Source of the DNA: Heyndrickxia coagulans 36D1
Lineage (GTDB): Bacteria > Bacillota > Bacilli > Bacillales > Bacillaceae_C
Length of the DNA stretch: 64,000 bases
Assembly: GCF_000169195.2 (NCBI RefSeq)
Contig: NC_016023.1
Location: forward strand, 1,736,001-1,800,000
Reading direction: 5' to 3'
Part shown: positions 1 to 10,940 of the stretch, piece by piece
Numbering within the stretch: the first letter of the stretch is position 1
Layout of the letters: every line of letters starts with the position of its first letter
Made by a program: the position numbers and the translations under genes
Notes under the pieces: generated by a model
What the model saw: only the letters and a program-made list of their open reading frames with translations
Told to the model about the DNA's origin: nothing
Databases searched by the model: none

Positions 1-409
1 TTTCGTGGTCACCGATATATGCGCCGTCTGTAAAATAGGCGTGGAACAGTTTTTCGGCGAGTTCCGCTCCTTTGCCTTCAGCCGCGGCAAATTTTTCAAG
101 GCGGTGTGCATCCAGCGTGTTTGTCGGCTTCATGTTGTCAAAATCATAACGAAGCCCGACCGTTGCCGCCTGTTCACCGATGCCGTGGTTTGCCTGTTTT
201 GCTTCTTCCATGCTGATGCCGTATTTTTCGGCAATCGCTTCATGGATATTTTTTCCAATGCCTTTTTCAGCAGCAGGGTCAAGTTCAAAAGCTTTAAATT
301 CAACTTCCACCTGGTCCCGGTGCGGAAATTGTGCCAGTGCCATTTCCAAACGCCGTTTTCCAATATAGCAAAATGGACAGACAAAGTCAGACCACACTTC
401 AATTTTCAT
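1..409 (-). CDS. DsbA-family (FrnE-like) thiol-disulfide oxidoreductase, 3' end cut by the window
   Basis: The minus strand read from the ATG at 409 is open to the window edge (136 codons), so the C-terminus is missing. The protein starts MKIEVWSDFVCPFCYIGKRR, with a CPFC redox motif at residues 11-14 directly after the first strand. This is the layout of the DsbA/FrnE family of thioredoxin-fold oxidoreductases. A later GIGEQAATVGLRYDF segment also suits the family. A GGGGTG ribosome site lies just upstream of the ATG. No signal peptide is visible, so it is probably cytoplasmic. It is divergent from the yebE-like gene at 561. The substrate is not inferable. Confidence 0.85.
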   Translation of the reverse strand, partial: MKIEVWSDFVCPFCYIGKRRLEMALAQFPHRDQVEVEFKAFELDPAAEKGIGKNIHEAIAEKYGISMEEAKQANHGIGEQAATVGLRYDFDNMKPTNTLDAHRLEKFAAAEGKGAELAEKLFHAYFTDGAYIGDHE

Positions 410-560
410 ATGAACACCCCATTTCTTTCGATTACCCCCTATCGTATCACAAAAAAGTTTTATCATAAAAAATCATGCTTATGGACACGTTTACTTTGCT
501 CCGGCCGTGATATGATGGAAAAGAAGCAAAATGAATGTGTGATGAGGAGGGGGAAAATCA

Positions 561-1103
561 TTGCTCCACAATAGTATTGTCACGGTACTGATTATTTTTG
601 TTGTTAATATTATCTATGTATCCTTTTCGACAACGAGGATGATTCTAACGTTAAAAGGATACCGGTATATTGCCGCTTTTGTCAGCATGGTTGAAATTAT
701 CGTGTATATCATCGGTCTCGGGCTTGTTCTTGACAATCTGAATAAGATCCAAAACATTATTGCGTATGCGGCCGGTTACGGAATCGGTGTTATGGTGGGG
801 ATGAAAATTGAAGAAAAACTGGCGCTCGGCTATATTACGGTCAATGTCATTACAACAGGGGCAAATCTAGATTTGGCAAAAAAATTGCGGGAAAGCGGCT
901 ACGGCGTGACTACATGGGATGCGCACGGGCTTGAAGGGGATCGGATTGCCCTCCAGGTTTTGACGCCGAGGAAATATGAGCTGAAATTATACCAAGCGAT
1001 AAAGACGATTGATCCAAAGGCCTTTATCATTGCATACGAGCCGAAAACCATTTACGGCGGTTTTTGGGTAAAAGCGGTGAAGAAAGGAAAATTGAACAAA
1101 TGA
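561..1103 (+). CDS. yebE: UPF0316 / DUF2179 membrane protein (YebE-like)
   Basis: 180 residues. The first 70 or so form about three hydrophobic membrane segments, followed by a soluble DUF2179-type domain ([20 protein letters not shown], then [20 protein letters not shown]). This is the architecture of the B. subtilis YebE / UPF0316 family, whose biochemical role is unknown. The start is the TTG at 561, placed seven bases after a strong GAGGAGGGGG site. A TATGAT at 511-516 is a plausible -10 element. The stop overlaps the start of the next small gene (ATGA), and the yebE-yebG-purE order matches B. subtilis. Confidence 0.85.
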   Translation: MLHNSIVTVLIIFVVNIIYVSFSTTRMILTLKGYRYIAAFVSMVEIIVYIIGLGLVLDNLNKIQNIIAYAAGYGIGVMVGMKIEEKLALGYITVNVITTGANLDLAKKLRESGYGVTTWDAHGLEGDRIALQVLTPRKYELKLYQAIKTIDPKAFIIAYEPKTIYGGFWVKAVKKGKLNK

Positions 1104-1312
1104 AAAAACAGTTTGAAGTGTTTGAAAATGAGACCATTGCGGACTGTCTGGCAAGAATGGAAAAAGAAGGCTTCCAACCGGTCAGAAGAATCGAAAAGCC
1201 GGTGTTCCGGGAAGTCAAGAAAAACGGCAAGAAAGAATATGAGCCGGTCACGAGAAAAATTATTTTTGAAGGAAGAAAAACAAGTTCAGACCCGAACATT
1301 CCCGACCTGTAA
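1100..1312 (+). CDS. yebG: NETI-motif protein (YebG-like)
   Basis: 70 residues starting [20 protein letters not shown]; the NETI sequence at residues 10-13 names the family. The ATG at 1100 overlaps the upstream TGA and follows an AGAAAGGA site, which indicates translational coupling to the yebE-like gene. The protein is rich in Lys and Glu with no membrane segment. Its function is unknown. Its last codons overlap the PurR-box-like sites of the purine operon. Confidence 0.8.
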   Translation: MKKQFEVFENETIADCLARMEKEGFQPVRRIEKPVFREVKKNGKKEYEPVTRKIIFEGRKTSSDPNIPDL

Positions 1313-1332
1313 AACATGAATTATTCGTTGAC
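1288..1332 (+). promoter_or_regulatory. Tandem PurR-box-like sites
   Basis: The first site (1288-1300) contains CCGAAC followed by ATT and resembles the Bacillus PurBox consensus AWWWCCGAACWWT, mainly in its core. A weaker inverted site (1320-1332) matches at ATTCGTTG and overlaps the -35 element. Two inverted boxes upstream of the pur promoter are the known arrangement for the PurR repressor/PRPP system. The 19-nt gap and weak second site lower certainty. Confidence 0.5.
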
Positions 1333-1356
1333 AGCAACAACTCTCCCTGTTAAGAT
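1328..1356 (+). promoter_or_regulatory. Sigma-A promoter of the pur operon
   Basis: TTGACA at 1328-1333 and TAAGAT at 1351-1356 with a 17-nt spacer form a near-consensus vegetative promoter. Transcription should begin near 1363, just before the riboswitch aptamer. Confidence 0.8.
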
Positions 1357-1377
1357 AAAAATACAAAGTGAATATGA

Positions 1378-1447
1378 CCCTCATATATAATGGGAATACG
1401 GCCCATACGTCTCTACCCGGTTACCGTAAATAATCGGACTATGAGGG
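1378..1447 (+). promoter_or_regulatory. Guanine (purine) riboswitch aptamer
   Basis: P1 pairs CCCTCAT (1378-1384) with ATGAGGG (1441-1447). P2 is TGGG...CCCA (1391-1405). P3 pairs the bases around 1417-1420 with 1434-1437. The conserved J2/3 CTCTACC and the L3 segment TACCGTAAAT are present. The specificity base in J3/1 (ACTAT, position 1439) is C, so guanine or hypoxanthine is expected rather than adenine. It lies between the pur promoter and a terminator, as in B. subtilis purE. Confidence 0.93.
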
Positions 1448-1495
1448 AAAGCGGAAGTTGGGAATCACAAGGTTTTCCATGCTTATTTGTGCTGC

Positions 1496-1554
1496 ACCCG
1501 GATGGACTGCTTTCTCTCTAAAAAAGAGCGGGCAGATCTGTCCGGGTTTTTTTT
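1496..1554 (+). terminator. Riboswitch-controlled intrinsic terminator
   Basis: ACCCGGA (1496-1502) pairs with TCCGGGT (1541-1547), helped by inner TGC/GCA pairing, and is followed by eight T residues. It sits after the aptamer and before purE. Guanine binding should favour this hairpin and stop transcription. Confidence 0.85.
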
Positions 1555-1579
1555 GTACATAAATAGGGGAGGGATGCAG

Positions 1580-2080
1580 GTGGCAGTTGAAGTTGGCATC
1601 ATTATGGGCAGCATTTCAGACTGGGAAACGATGAAACATGCATGCGGCGTGCTGGATGAATTGAACGTGCCTTACGAGAAAAAAGTCGTCTCTGCACACC
1701 GGACGCCGGATCTGATGTTTCAATATGCGGAACAGGCAAGAAGCAGGGGCGTAAAAGTCATCATTGCGGGAGCAGGCGGCGCGGCTCATTTGCCGGGGAT
1801 GGTCGCAGCAAAAACGACGTTGCCAGTCATCGGCGTGCCGGTCCAGTCGAAAGCGTTGAACGGCCTTGACTCTTTGCTTTCAATCGTGCAAATGCCGGGC
1901 GGTGTCCCGGTTGCAACGGTCGCGATCGGAAAAGCGGGCGCAACGAATGCCGGACTGCTTGCCGCCCAAATTTTATCCATAACAAACGAACATATTGCCA
2001 AAAGGCTTGAACAAAGGCGGGAAAGACTTTCGAAAAACGTATATGAAAGCAGTGATCAACTTGAACAGGAAAATGATTAA
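1580..2080 (+). CDS. purE: N5-CAIR mutase, PurE
   Basis: 166 residues. It converts N5-carboxyaminoimidazole ribonucleotide to CAIR in purine synthesis. The GSISDW motif (residues 10-15), SAHRTP with His40, and [11 protein letters not shown] are class I PurE signatures. I chose the GTG at 1580 because the GGGGAGGG site at 1566-1573 is then correctly spaced. The ATG at 1574 abuts that site and would be poorly initiated. First gene of the operon, overlapping purK by 8 nt. Confidence 0.95.
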   Translation: MAVEVGIIMGSISDWETMKHACGVLDELNVPYEKKVVSAHRTPDLMFQYAEQARSRGVKVIIAGAGGAAHLPGMVAAKTTLPVIGVPVQSKALNGLDSLLSIVQMPGGVPVATVAIGKAGATNAGLLAAQILSITNEHIAKRLEQRRERLSKNVYESSDQLEQEND

Positions 2081-3221
2081 ACCGGGGAGTACAATCGGCA
2101 TCATCGGCGGTGGCCAACTCGGGAGAATGATGGCCCTTGCCGCAAAAGAGGCAGGTTTCCGGATCATTGTCCTTGATCCTGTGCCGGATTGCCCGTGTGC
2201 GCAGGTAGCGGACGGGCAAATCACGGCGCCATATGATGATGAAGCGGCATTGCGGGCGCTCGGGGAACGATGCGATGTGCTCACCTACGAATTTGAAAAT
2301 ATCGATTATGAAACATTGAAAAAGGCCACCGGATTTGCCCATGTCCCACAAGGAGCGGAGCTGATCCGGATCACGCAGGACCGTATTTTTGAAAAAGAAG
2401 CGGTTGCAAAAGCAGGCGTCCGAGTTGCGCCGTACCGCGTCGTTGAAAACGCGGCGGATTTGAAAGAAGCTGTTGCGGAAATTGGCTATCCATGTATTTT
2501 AAAAACGGCGCGTGGCGGTTATGATGGAAAAGGGCAGATCACGCTTCGGCATGAAGGGGATCTTAAGGAAACGGATCCGCTTCTTGCCCACGGCGCATGT
2601 GTCCTTGAAAAAATGATTCCATTTACAAAGGAACTTTCTGTCATCATCACCCGGAACGAAGCAGGGGAAACGAGCCTTTTTCCGGTAGTTGAAAATATTC
2701 ATCACAACCATATTTTGCATCAAACAATCGCGCCGGCACGGGTGGAAAATACGGTGAAAAAAGAGGCGGAGCAACTCGCCCTAAAGGTGGCAGAGCGGCT
2801 TCATTTAACCGGTACGCTTGCAGTCGAAATGTTTTTAGAAGCGGACGGTACGCTTTATGTCAATGAACTGGCACCGCGCCCGCATAATTCCGGACATTAC
2901 TCAATTGAAGCCTGTTCGATTTCGCAGTTTGGCCAGCATATCCGCGCGATCTGCAACTGGCCGCTCCGCAAAGTGGAACTTTTAAAACCGGCTGTCATGG
3001 TCAATCTGCTCGGCCAGCACGTCGAAAGGGCGCTTACGCAAATTCCTTACCAGCCGGAGTGGTCGGTCCATCTTTACGGCAAAAAAGAAGCGAAATTCCA
3101 GCGGAAGATGGGCCATATTACAGTGCTGACAGAGGAAATCGAAGAGACTTTGCTTTCCCTTGAACAATCCGGTGTATGGCAGGATGTACAGAAACGATCG
3201 GAGGCAGCAGTGAATGATTGA
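2073..3221 (+). CDS. purK: N5-CAIR synthetase, PurK
   Basis: 382 residues of the ATP-grasp family. It carboxylates AIR with bicarbonate and ATP to give the PurE substrate. The N-terminal [12 protein letters not shown] loop and the ATP-grasp segment [14 protein letters not shown] are visible, as is the late [14 protein letters not shown] motif typical of PurK. The ATG at 2073 (MIKPGST) follows an AGGA site and overlaps the purE stop. The 3' end overlaps the purB start. Confidence 0.95.
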   Translation: MIKPGSTIGIIGGGQLGRMMALAAKEAGFRIIVLDPVPDCPCAQVADGQITAPYDDEAALRALGERCDVLTYEFENIDYETLKKATGFAHVPQGAELIRITQDRIFEKEAVAKAGVRVAPYRVVENAADLKEAVAEIGYPCILKTARGGYDGKGQITLRHEGDLKETDPLLAHGACVLEKMIPFTKELSVIITRNEAGETSLFPVVENIHHNHILHQTIAPARVENTVKKEAEQLALKVAERLHLTGTLAVEMFLEADGTLYVNELAPRPHNSGHYSIEACSISQFGQHIRAICNWPLRKVELLKPAVMVNLLGQHVERALTQIPYQPEWSVHLYGKKEAKFQRKMGHITVLTEEIEETLLSLEQSGVWQDVQKRSEAAVND

Positions 3222-4509
3222 ACGCTATACAAGGCCTGAAATGGGCGCCATCTGGACAGACGAAAATAAATACAAAGCATGGCTTGAAGTGGAAATCCTT
3301 GCCTGTGAAGCATGGGCGGAGCTTGGGGAAATCCCGAAAGCAGATGTGCAAAAAATCCGTGAAAATGCCAGATTTGATGTTGAAAGAATTTTAGAAATTG
3401 AGCAGGAAACGCGCCACGATGTTGTCGCTTTTACAAGGGCCGTTTCGGAGTCGCTCGGCGAAGAAAGAAAATGGGTGCATTACGGGCTGACGTCCACGGA
3501 TGTGGTCGATACGGCGCTTTCTTATTTGATCAAACAGGCAAATGAAATCATTGAAAAAGACCTTGAACGTTTTATTGAAATTTTAAAGCAAAAAGCAATT
3601 GAACATAAATACACCGTCATGATGGGCCGTACCCACGGCGTCCATGCCGAACCGACCACTTTTGGCCTGAAAATGGCGCTCTGGCACGAAGAAATGAAAC
3701 GGAATCTCGAACGCTTCAGGCAAGCGGCGGACGGCATCCGTTACGGGAAATTAAGCGGTGCTGTCGGGACATATGCCAACATCGACCCGTTCGTTGAGCA
3801 GTATGTCTGCGAAAAACTCGGCTTAAAGCCGGCGCCAATTTCCACACAAACGCTGCAACGCGACCGCCACGCTTATTACATCGCGACCTTGTCTTTGATT
3901 GCGACATCGATTGAAAAATTTGCTACGGAAATCAGGGGGCTGCAAAAAAGCGAAACCCGTGAAGTGGAAGAGTTTTTCAGCAAAGGGCAGAAAGGATCGT
4001 CCGCGATGCCGCATAAACGCAACCCGATCGGTTCGGAAAATATGACCGGGATGGCGCGGGTGCTGCGCGGCTATATGGTAACGGCGTATGAAAATGTCTC
4101 CCTTTGGCATGAGCGCGACATCTCGCATTCTTCCGCGGAACGGATTATTTTGCCGGATGCAACGATTGCTATTAATTATATGCTGAACCGGTTCGGCAAT
4201 ATTGTGAAAAACCTGACCGTCTTCCCGGAAAATATGAAACGGAACATGGACAAAACGCTCGGTCTCATTTATTCACAGCGGGTTTTGCTTGCTTTGATTG
4301 ATAAAGGCATGTCCCGTGAAGCGGCATACGATACGGTGCAGCCAAAAGCGATGGAGTCGTGGGAGAAACAGGTACCGTTTAAGGAACTGTTGAAAAAAGA
4401 CCCGGCCATCCAAAGCAGGCTCACGGAAGCGGAACTCGAGGCATGCTTTGACTACCATTATCATTTGAAACATGTCGATACGATTTTTGACCGTCTCGGG
4501 TTGAACTGA
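3214..4509 (+). CDS. purB: Adenylosuccinate lyase, PurB
   Basis: 431 residues of the fumarase/aspartase superfamily. It cleaves SAICAR to AICAR and adenylosuccinate to AMP. The signature loop [17 protein letters not shown] is intact, as are the [11 protein letters not shown] and MMGRTHG segments carrying catalytic residues. The ATG at 3214 overlaps the end of purK by 8 nt. The gene ends before a GC-rich hairpin pair that separates it from purC. Confidence 0.96.
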   Translation: MIERYTRPEMGAIWTDENKYKAWLEVEILACEAWAELGEIPKADVQKIRENARFDVERILEIEQETRHDVVAFTRAVSESLGEERKWVHYGLTSTDVVDTALSYLIKQANEIIEKDLERFIEILKQKAIEHKYTVMMGRTHGVHAEPTTFGLKMALWHEEMKRNLERFRQAADGIRYGKLSGAVGTYANIDPFVEQYVCEKLGLKPAPISTQTLQRDRHAYYIATLSLIATSIEKFATEIRGLQKSETREVEEFFSKGQKGSSAMPHKRNPIGSENMTGMARVLRGYMVTAYENVSLWHERDISHSSAERIILPDATIAINYMLNRFGNIVKNLTVFPENMKRNMDKTLGLIYSQRVLLALIDKGMSREAAYDTVQPKAMESWEKQVPFKELLKKDPAIQSRLTEAELEACFDYHYHLKHVDTIFDRLGLN

Positions 4510-4510
4510 A

Positions 4511-4577
4511 CCGGGGCGGCCGGGTGAATCCAGCCCGGCTGTCCCGGAAAATAAAAAGCGGCTGCAAAATTTGCAGC
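4511..4577 (+). repeat. Two intergenic hairpins between purB and purC
   Basis: A GC-rich imperfect palindrome spans 4511-4547: CCGGGGCGGCCGGG pairs with CCCGGCTGTCCCGG across a short loop. A second, perfect hairpin (GCTGCAAA/TTTGCAGC) spans 4561-4577. Neither ends in a T tract, so they are not standard terminators. They may stabilise RNA ends or attenuate expression within the operon. Confidence 0.7.
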
Positions 4578-4597
4578 AGGCTTAAGGAGGCAGGCGC

Positions 4598-5308
4598 ATG
4601 CTTGTATACGAGGGGAAAGCAAAACGGTTGTATGAAACAGAGGATCCGGATGTATTGCGCGTTGAGTATAAAGACTCGGCCACCGCGTTTAATGGCGTGA
4701 AAAAAGCGGAGATTGAAGGAAAAGGGCAGCTGAACAATGAGATTTCCAGCCTGATCTTTAAGCGGCTTGCGGAAAAAGGGGTCAAGAGCCATTTTATCCG
4801 TAAAATATCGGAACGCGAACAGCTTGTGCGCCGGGTGGAGATCATCCCGCTTGAAGTAGTCGTCCGCAATGTCGTGGCGGGCAGCCTTGCAAAGCGCCTC
4901 GGGCTTGAAGAAGGAACGCCGGCCGGGCAGCCGGTTGTCGAATTTTATTATAAAAAGGATGAACTCGGCGACCCGCTCATTACAGAAGACCATGTACGGC
5001 TTTTAGGGATTGCAAGTTCGGAAGATTTGCAGTTTTTAAGAAAACAGGCACTGGCTGTAAATGAGAGCCTAAAGGCGCTGTTTGCCGAAATCGGCGTCCG
5101 CCTTGTGGATTTCAAACTCGAGTTCGGACGCGGACGTGACGGGGCGATCCTGTTGGCTGATGAAATTTCCCCGGATACGTGCAGGCTCTGGGACCGGGCA
5201 ACGAATGAAAAGTTGGATAAAGATGTGTTCCGCCGGGATTTGGGCAGTTTAACGGAAGTTTACCAGGAAATCTTAAATCGCTTGAGAGGAGATATTTCGC
5301 ATGTATAA
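4598..5308 (+). CDS. purC: SAICAR synthetase, PurC
   Basis: 236 residues. It joins CAIR and aspartate with ATP to give SAICAR. Family segments seen are YEGKAKRLY near the start, [15 protein letters not shown] in the middle, and [11 protein letters not shown] followed by [14 protein letters not shown] near the C-terminus. Start ATG 4598 follows an AAGGAGG site. Ends overlapping purS by 8 nt. Confidence 0.96.
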   Translation: MLVYEGKAKRLYETEDPDVLRVEYKDSATAFNGVKKAEIEGKGQLNNEISSLIFKRLAEKGVKSHFIRKISEREQLVRRVEIIPLEVVVRNVVAGSLAKRLGLEEGTPAGQPVVEFYYKKDELGDPLITEDHVRLLGIASSEDLQFLRKQALAVNESLKALFAEIGVRLVDFKLEFGRGRDGAILLADEISPDTCRLWDRATNEKLDKDVFRRDLGSLTEVYQEILNRLRGDISHV

Positions 5309-5555
5309 AGTGAAAGTCTATGTCACCTTGCGCGAAGGCATCCTTGATCCACAAGGGGTTGCCATCAAACAGTCGCTTGCCCAGCTCGGCTACAGCGAAG
5401 TGCAGGACGTGCGGGCCGGAAAATATTTGGAGCTGCTTATAGAAAAAACGGACCGGGACCTGGATGACGTCATCCGGGAAGTGTGCGGGCGGGTGCTCTC
5501 AAATCCTGTCATCGAAGACTACCGCTATGAAATTGAGGAGTGTGTTGCGCCGTGA
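5301..5555 (+). CDS. purS: FGAM synthase subunit PurS
   Basis: 84 residues, the usual PurS size. PurS bridges PurL and PurQ in the three-part formylglycinamidine ribonucleotide synthase of Gram-positive bacteria. The sequence begins [20 protein letters not shown] and continues with the family's [20 protein letters not shown] stretch. Start overlaps the purC end; stop overlaps the purQ GTG (GTGA). Confidence 0.95.
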   Translation: MYKVKVYVTLREGILDPQGVAIKQSLAQLGYSEVQDVRAGKYLELLIEKTDRDLDDVIREVCGRVLSNPVIEDYRYEIEECVAP

Positions 5556-6235
5556 AGTTTGCATGTCTTGTTTTTCCGGGATCGAACTGTGACACCGATA
5601 TGTTTCATGCGATTCAAGATGCACTTGGTGAAGAAGCGGCATACGTCCGCCATGATGCGGATTGTTTAGATGGATTTGACGGGATCCTCCTGCCGGGCGG
5701 TTTTTCGTACGGCGACTATTTGCGGACAGGCGCGATCGCACGCTTTTCGCCGGTTATGCAGGCTGTTCAAAGAGCTGCTGAAGAAGGCAAACCGGTGCTC
5801 GGCGTCTGCAACGGGTTTCAAATTCTGCTTGAAGCCGGCCTTTTGCCAGGGGCCATGCTCCGGAACGCAGGCTTGAAATTCGTCTGCAAAACGGTACCGC
5901 TTGTGGTCGAAAATGCCGTAACGATGTTTACTTCCCTGTATGAACATGGGGAAACGATCCGGATTCCAGTTGCCCACGGGGAAGGGAACTATACTTGTGA
6001 TAAAGAAACGCTCGAAAAGCTGAAAGAAAATAGGCAAATTGTGTTCACGTACGGGGAAAATCCTAACGGGAGTATTGCCAATATTGCGGGAATTATGAAC
6101 GAACAAGGTAATGTACTCGGGATGATGCCCCATCCGGAACGGGCCGTTGAGACATTACTCGGAAGCACGGACGGCTTGAAGCTGTTCAAATCCATTGTGA
6201 AAAACTGGAGGGAATCCCATGCCGTTATTGCTTGA
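5552..6235 (+). CDS. purQ: FGAM synthase glutaminase subunit PurQ
   Basis: 227 residues, equal to the B. subtilis length. Class I glutamine amidotransferase supplying ammonia to PurL. The nucleophile motif GVCNGFQIL and the late HPERAVE His/Glu pair are present. I chose the GTG at 5552 ([12 protein letters not shown]) over an upstream in-frame start because it overlaps the purS stop and gives the family N-terminus. The GAGGAG site at 5535-5540 serves it. Confidence 0.95.
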   Translation: MKFACLVFPGSNCDTDMFHAIQDALGEEAAYVRHDADCLDGFDGILLPGGFSYGDYLRTGAIARFSPVMQAVQRAAEEGKPVLGVCNGFQILLEAGLLPGAMLRNAGLKFVCKTVPLVVENAVTMFTSLYEHGETIRIPVAHGEGNYTCDKETLEKLKENRQIVFTYGENPNGSIANIAGIMNEQGNVLGMMPHPERAVETLLGSTDGLKLFKSIVKNWRESHAVIA

Positions 6236-8468
6236 ACCAGGACCGGCCGAAATCAAGAGCCAAAAGATTTACCGTGAAATCGGGCTGACAGACGAAGAAT
6301 TCGCACGGGTCGAAGCGATTCTCGGCCGGACGCCGAATTATACCGAAACAGGGCTGTTTGCCGTCATGTGGTCGGAACATTGCAGCTATAAAAATTCTAA
6401 GCCGGTCTTAAAAAAGTTTCCGGTAAAAGGCGAACGCGTTCTCCAGGGGCCCGGGGAAGGCGCCGGCATCATCGATATCGGCGACGGGCTGGCGGTTGTT
6501 TTTAAAATTGAAAGCCATAACCACCCGTCTGCGATTGAACCGTACCAGGGCGCGGCAACGGGTGTCGGCGGGATTATCCGCGATGTGTTTTCGATGGGGG
6601 CAAGGCCGGTTGCGCTCCTCAATTCGCTCCGTTTCGGCGAACTCGATTCTCCGCGGGTGAAACATCTTTTCAAAGAAGTCGTTGCCGGAATTGCGGGCTA
6701 CGGCAATTGCATCGGCATTCCGACAGTCGGCGGAGAAGTGGCATTTGACCCGTGTTATGACGGCAATCCGCTCGTCAACGCGATGTGCGTCGGCCTGATC
6801 GAACATAAAGACATTCAAAAAGGGCAGGCGCGCGGCATCGGCAACACGGTCATGTATGTCGGCGCAAAAACAGGAAGGGATGGCATCCACGGCGCCACTT
6901 TTGCCTCCGGGCAGCTCAGCGAAGATTCGGATGAAAAGCGTCCGGCAGTCCAGGTTGGCGATCCGTTTATGGAAAAACTGCTCCTTGAAGCCTGCCTCGA
7001 ACTTGTCCGCCATGATGCGCTCGTCGGCATCCAGGATATGGGGGCGGCCGGGCTCATCAGCTCCTCTTCCGAAATGGCCAGCAAGGCGGGCGTCGGGCTT
7101 GTGATGAATCTTGACCGCATTCCGCAACGCGAAACCGGGATGACACCATACGAAATGATGCTCTCCGAATCGCAGGAACGGATGCTGATTGTCGTAAAAA
7201 AGGGCCGGGAACCGGAAATCATCCGCCTTTTTCAAAAATACGGGCTCGATGCTGTTGCCATCGGAACGGTAACCGATGATAAAAGGCTGAAACTGTACCA
7301 CCACGGCGAACTTGTCGCAGATGTGCCGGCCGATGCGCTTGCAGAGGATGCGCCCGTCTACCATAAACCGTCCAAAGAGCCGGCTTACTTTGCGGCCTAT
7401 CAGGTGATGAAACCGCAAATTCCGGCGGTGGAAAATCTTCAGGAAACCTTTTTCCAATTGCTCAAACAGCCAACCATTGCCAGCAAAGAATGGGTGTATG
7501 AACAGTACGACTATCAGGTGCGGACGAACACGGTGGTCATGCCGGGATCAGATGCAGCCGTCATCCGGATACGCGGGACAAGAAAAGCGCTCGCGATGAC
7601 AACGGACTGCAACGCCCGCTACGTCTATTTGGATCCGGAAACGGGCGGGAAAATCGCAGTGGCGGAAGCGGCGCGCAACATTGTCTGTTCCGGGGCCCAG
7701 CCGCTTGGCGTGACAGACTGCCTGAACTTCGGCGCACCGGAAAAACCGGAAATTTTCTGGCAGCTCGAAAAGGCAGCAGACGGCATGAGCGAAGCGTGCC
7801 GCGCGCTTGAAACACCGGTCATTGGCGGCAATGTCTCACTGTACAATGAAACATTGCAAAAAACAGGAAATGGGGAAGTGTCCGTACAGGCCGTGTATCC
7901 GACACCGATTGTCGGCATGGTCGGGCTTCTCGAAGACATTACTCATGCGACCACGCAGACATTTAAACAGGCTGGTGACCTCATTTATCTAATCGGGGAA
8001 GCAAAACCGGAATTCGGTGGCAGCGAACTGCAAAAGCTTACAGACGGCCAAATTTCCGGAAAACCGCCGGCACTCGATTTGGAAACCGAAGCCCGGCGAG
8101 AGCACCAACTGCTTGCTGCGATCCAGTCCGGCCTTGTGCAAAGCGCCCATGACGTCTCAGAAGGCGGTTTTGCACCGGCACTCGCCGAATGCCTGTTTGG
8201 GACGGAAAATTTGGGGGCCCATGTCGTTTTAAAAGGCAACCCGGTTACGGCGTTATTCAGCGAAACCCAGTCACGATTTATTGTGTCAGTGAAAAAAGAG
8301 CACCAGCAGGTTTTTCAAAATTTGGTGAATGAGGCTGTTTGGATAGGCCATGTCACGGATGATAAGCAAATGACCATCAAAGGGGAAAACGGGGAGACGT
8401 GGATTCTGGCGGATACAGCGGAATGTGAAACGGCTTGGAAAGGAGCCTTAAGATGCTTGCTGAAATAA
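6219..8468 (+). CDS. purL: FGAM synthase large subunit PurL (small form)
   Basis: 749 residues, the small-PurL form that needs PurS and PurQ. It catalyses ATP-dependent amidation of FGAR. Motifs include [42 protein letters not shown] and DMGAAGL. The C-terminal half repeats the PurM-like fold. ATG 6219 follows GGAGGG. Overlaps purQ by 17 nt and purF by 16 nt. Confidence 0.96.
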   Translation: MPLLLEPGPAEIKSQKIYREIGLTDEEFARVEAILGRTPNYTETGLFAVMWSEHCSYKNSKPVLKKFPVKGERVLQGPGEGAGIIDIGDGLAVVFKIESHNHPSAIEPYQGAATGVGGIIRDVFSMGARPVALLNSLRFGELDSPRVKHLFKEVVAGIAGYGNCIGIPTVGGEVAFDPCYDGNPLVNAMCVGLIEHKDIQKGQARGIGNTVMYVGAKTGRDGIHGATFASGQLSEDSDEKRPAVQVGDPFMEKLLLEACLELVRHDALVGIQDMGAAGLISSSSEMASKAGVGLVMNLDRIPQRETGMTPYEMMLSESQERMLIVVKKGREPEIIRLFQKYGLDAVAIGTVTDDKRLKLYHHGELVADVPADALAEDAPVYHKPSKEPAYFAAYQVMKPQIPAVENLQETFFQLLKQPTIASKEWVYEQYDYQVRTNTVVMPGSDAAVIRIRGTRKALAMTTDCNARYVYLDPETGGKIAVAEAARNIVCSGAQPLGVTDCLNFGAPEKPEIFWQLEKAADGMSEACRALETPVIGGNVSLYNETLQKTGNGEVSVQAVYPTPIVGMVGLLEDITHATTQTFKQAGDLIYLIGEAKPEFGGSELQKLTDGQISGKPPALDLETEARREHQLLAAIQSGLVQSAHDVSEGGFAPALAECLFGTENLGAHVVLKGNPVTALFSETQSRFIVSVKKEHQQVFQNLVNEAVWIGHVTDDKQMTIKGENGETWILADTAECETAWKGALRCLLK

Positions 8469-9877
8469 AGGGATTAAATGAGGAATGCGGGATTTTCGCG
8501 GTATGGGGCCACAAAGATGCAGCGCAACTTGCCTATTACGGGCTCCACAGCCTGCAGCACAGGGGGCAAGAAGGTGCGGGTATCGTAGTCAAACAAAACG
8601 GGCGCCTCATTGGCAAAAAAGGGGAAGGGCTTGTGACGGAAGTATTTTCAGCCCAGTCTTTTGCCGGGCTTGACGGGGATGCAGCCCTCGGGCATGTCCG
8701 CTATGCAACAGCGGGTGGTGGCGGGATTGAAAATGTCCAGCCGCTTCTGTTCCATTCGCAAAACGGCAGCCTTGCGCTTGCGCATAATGGCAATCTCGTC
8801 AACGCGCATACATTGAAGCACCAGCTTGAAATGCAGGGCAGCATTTTCCAGACGACATCCGATACAGAGGTGCTCGCCCATTTAATGAAAAGAAGCGGCT
8901 ACCGTACCATGAAAGAACAGATGAAAAGCGCGCTTACGATGCTAAAGGGGGCGTATGCATTTGCTGTTATGACTGAAGATGAGCTGCTCGTCGCCCTTGA
9001 CCCAAACGGTTTGCGCCCACTTTCACTCGGACAAATCGGCGACGCTTACTGCGTTGCGTCGGAAACATGCGCGCTTGATATTGTCGGGGCTGAGTTTATC
9101 CGCGATATCCGTCCTGGTGAACTCGTATCGATCAGCAGCCGCGGCATTGAGTCGGAGCAGTATGCGTATGCTGCGAATCCGGCCATTTGTACAATGGAAT
9201 ATGTCTATTTTTCCCGGCCGGACAGCAATATCCACGGCATCAACGTTCATGCCGCACGCAAAAATATGGGGAGAAGGCTTGCGATCCAGGCGGGCATTGA
9301 CGCGGATGTCGTAACCGGCGTGCCCGATTCAAGCATTTCGGCGGCGATCGGTTACGCGGAACAATCCGGCATCCCCTATGAAATGGGCCTGATCAAAAAC
9401 CGCTATGTCGGGCGCACGTTCATCCAGCCGTCGCAGTCGCTGCGCGAACAGGGCGTGAAAATGAAACTGTCGCCGGTGCGCGCTATCGTCGAAGGAAAGC
9501 GGGTGGTCATGGTCGATGATTCGATCGTGCGCGGAACGACAAGCAAACGGATCGTCACCATGCTCCGCGATGCCGGGGCAACGGAAGTGCATGTATGCAT
9601 CAGCTCGCCGCCGATGAAACATCCGTGTTTTTACGGCATTGACACATCGACGCATGAAGAACTGATCGCAGCCCGCCACAGCGTGGAGGAAATCCGCCAG
9701 ATGATCGGCGCGGACACCCTCACTTTTTTGACGGTGGACAATATGCTCGAAGCAATTGGCAGGCCGGCCATTAATGAAACATGCGGCCAGTGCCTCGCCT
9801 GTTTTACCGGCAAGTATCCGACGGAAATCTATCCGGATACGGTACTGCCACATGAAAAAGAACTGATTCAAAAATAG
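8453..9877 (+). CDS. purF: Amidophosphoribosyltransferase, PurF
   Basis: 474 residues. First committed step: PRPP + glutamine to phosphoribosylamine. The 11-residue propeptide ([11 protein letters not shown]) precedes catalytic Cys12, exposed by self-cleavage in the Bacillus enzyme. The PRPP loop [14 protein letters not shown] is intact. Cys residues in [13 protein letters not shown] near the C-terminus fit the oxygen-sensitive 4Fe-4S cluster. I set the start at 8453, nine bases after AAGGAG, so that the propeptide has the family length. Confidence 0.96.
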   Translation: MLAEIKGLNEECGIFAVWGHKDAAQLAYYGLHSLQHRGQEGAGIVVKQNGRLIGKKGEGLVTEVFSAQSFAGLDGDAALGHVRYATAGGGGIENVQPLLFHSQNGSLALAHNGNLVNAHTLKHQLEMQGSIFQTTSDTEVLAHLMKRSGYRTMKEQMKSALTMLKGAYAFAVMTEDELLVALDPNGLRPLSLGQIGDAYCVASETCALDIVGAEFIRDIRPGELVSISSRGIESEQYAYAANPAICTMEYVYFSRPDSNIHGINVHAARKNMGRRLAIQAGIDADVVTGVPDSSISAAIGYAEQSGIPYEMGLIKNRYVGRTFIQPSQSLREQGVKMKLSPVRAIVEGKRVVMVDDSIVRGTTSKRIVTMLRDAGATEVHVCISSPPMKHPCFYGIDTSTHEELIAARHSVEEIRQMIGADTLTFLTVDNMLEAIGRPAINETCGQCLACFTGKYPTEIYPDTVLPHEKELIQK

Positions 9878-9896
9878 CAATTAACGGAGGATTCCT

Positions 9897-10940
9897 ATGG
9901 CAAACACATACCGGGATGCTGGCGTCGACATCGAAGCAGGCTATGAAGCGGTCAAACGGATGGGAAAGCATGTGGCGCGGACAAACCGGGCGGGGGCAAT
10001 CGGTGCACTCGGCGGATTTGGCGGCATGTTTGACTTATCCGCGCTCCATTACGAGAAGCCCGTGCTTGTTTCCGGAACGGACGGCGTCGGCACGAAACTG
10101 AAACTTGCCTTTTTAACAAATAAGCATGATACGATCGGCATCGATTGTGTCGCCATGTGCGTCAATGACATCATTGTCCAGGGAGCGGAACCGCTTTTTT
10201 TCCTCGATTATATCGGTTGCGGCAGCCAGAACCCGGAAACGATTGAGCAAATTGTAAAAGGCGTGGCTGAAGGATGTGTGCAGGCAGGGTGCGCACTCGT
10301 CGGCGGAGAAACGGCGGAAATGCCGGATATGTATGAACAAGGCGAATACGATTTGGCGGGATTTGCGGTTGGTGCATGTGAAAAAGATGCGCTTGTCACG
10401 GGTAACACCGCACCCGGAGATGTTTTAATCGGTCTTGCCTCAAGTGGCATTCACAGTAACGGCTATTCGCTGATCCGGAAAATTTTTTTCAAAGACCATG
10501 CGATGACCGTTGATACGATTTTGCCGGAACTGGGCCGGCCGCTTGGGGAAGTGCTGTTAACCCCGACCAAAATTTACGTCAAATCGGTGCTTTCCGCGTT
10601 GAAAAAATTTGAGGTTAAAGGAATGGCACATGTAACAGGCGGCGGGTTTTATGAAAATATTCCGCGCATGCACAGAGACGGGCTCGGTGTTGAAATCAGC
10701 CTCGGTTCATGGCCGGTCCCACCCGTTTTTTCCGCTGTGGCATCTTACGGTAACGTCAGCCGCGATGAGATGTTTCACGTTTTTAACATGGGAATCGGGT
10801 TTGTCCTCGCGGTGAAGGCGGAAGAGGCACAGGCCGCTGTTTCCTTTTTCAACCAGTCCGGGGAACAAGCTTTCATCATCGGCCATGTTACAAATACGGC
10901 GGGTGTCCGTTTTGCAGCAGGGAGCAGAGGCAATGCATAA
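9897..10940 (+). CDS. purM: AIR synthetase, PurM
   Basis: 347 residues. It cyclises FGAM to AIR with ATP. The opening [18 protein letters not shown], the [12 protein letters not shown] loop, [12 protein letters not shown] and [14 protein letters not shown] are PurM signatures. ATG 9897 follows GGAGG. The gene overlaps purN by 8 nt, so the two are probably translationally coupled. Confidence 0.96.
   Translation: MANTYRDAGVDIEAGYEAVKRMGKHVARTNRAGAIGALGGFGGMFDLSALHYEKPVLVSGTDGVGTKLKLAFLTNKHDTIGIDCVAMCVNDIIVQGAEPLFFLDYIGCGSQNPETIEQIVKGVAEGCVQAGCALVGGETAEMPDMYEQGEYDLAGFAVGACEKDALVTGNTAPGDVLIGLASSGIHSNGYSLIRKIFFKDHAMTVDTILPELGRPLGEVLLTPTKIYVKSVLSALKKFEVKGMAHVTGGGFYENIPRMHRDGLGVEISLGSWPVPPVFSAVASYGNVSRDEMFHVFNMGIGFVLAVKAEEAQAAVSFFNQSGEQAFIIGHVTNTAGVRFAAGSRGNA

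Noticed and set aside
130-402. 90-codon minus-strand frame at the left edge
   Set aside because: It is an alternative frame of the DsbA-like gene, which has the CPFC motif in the frame starting at 409.
1574-1579. ATG at 1574 as the purE start
   Set aside because: It directly abuts the GGGGAGGG site; the GTG at 1580 gives normal spacing and a PurE-like N-terminus.
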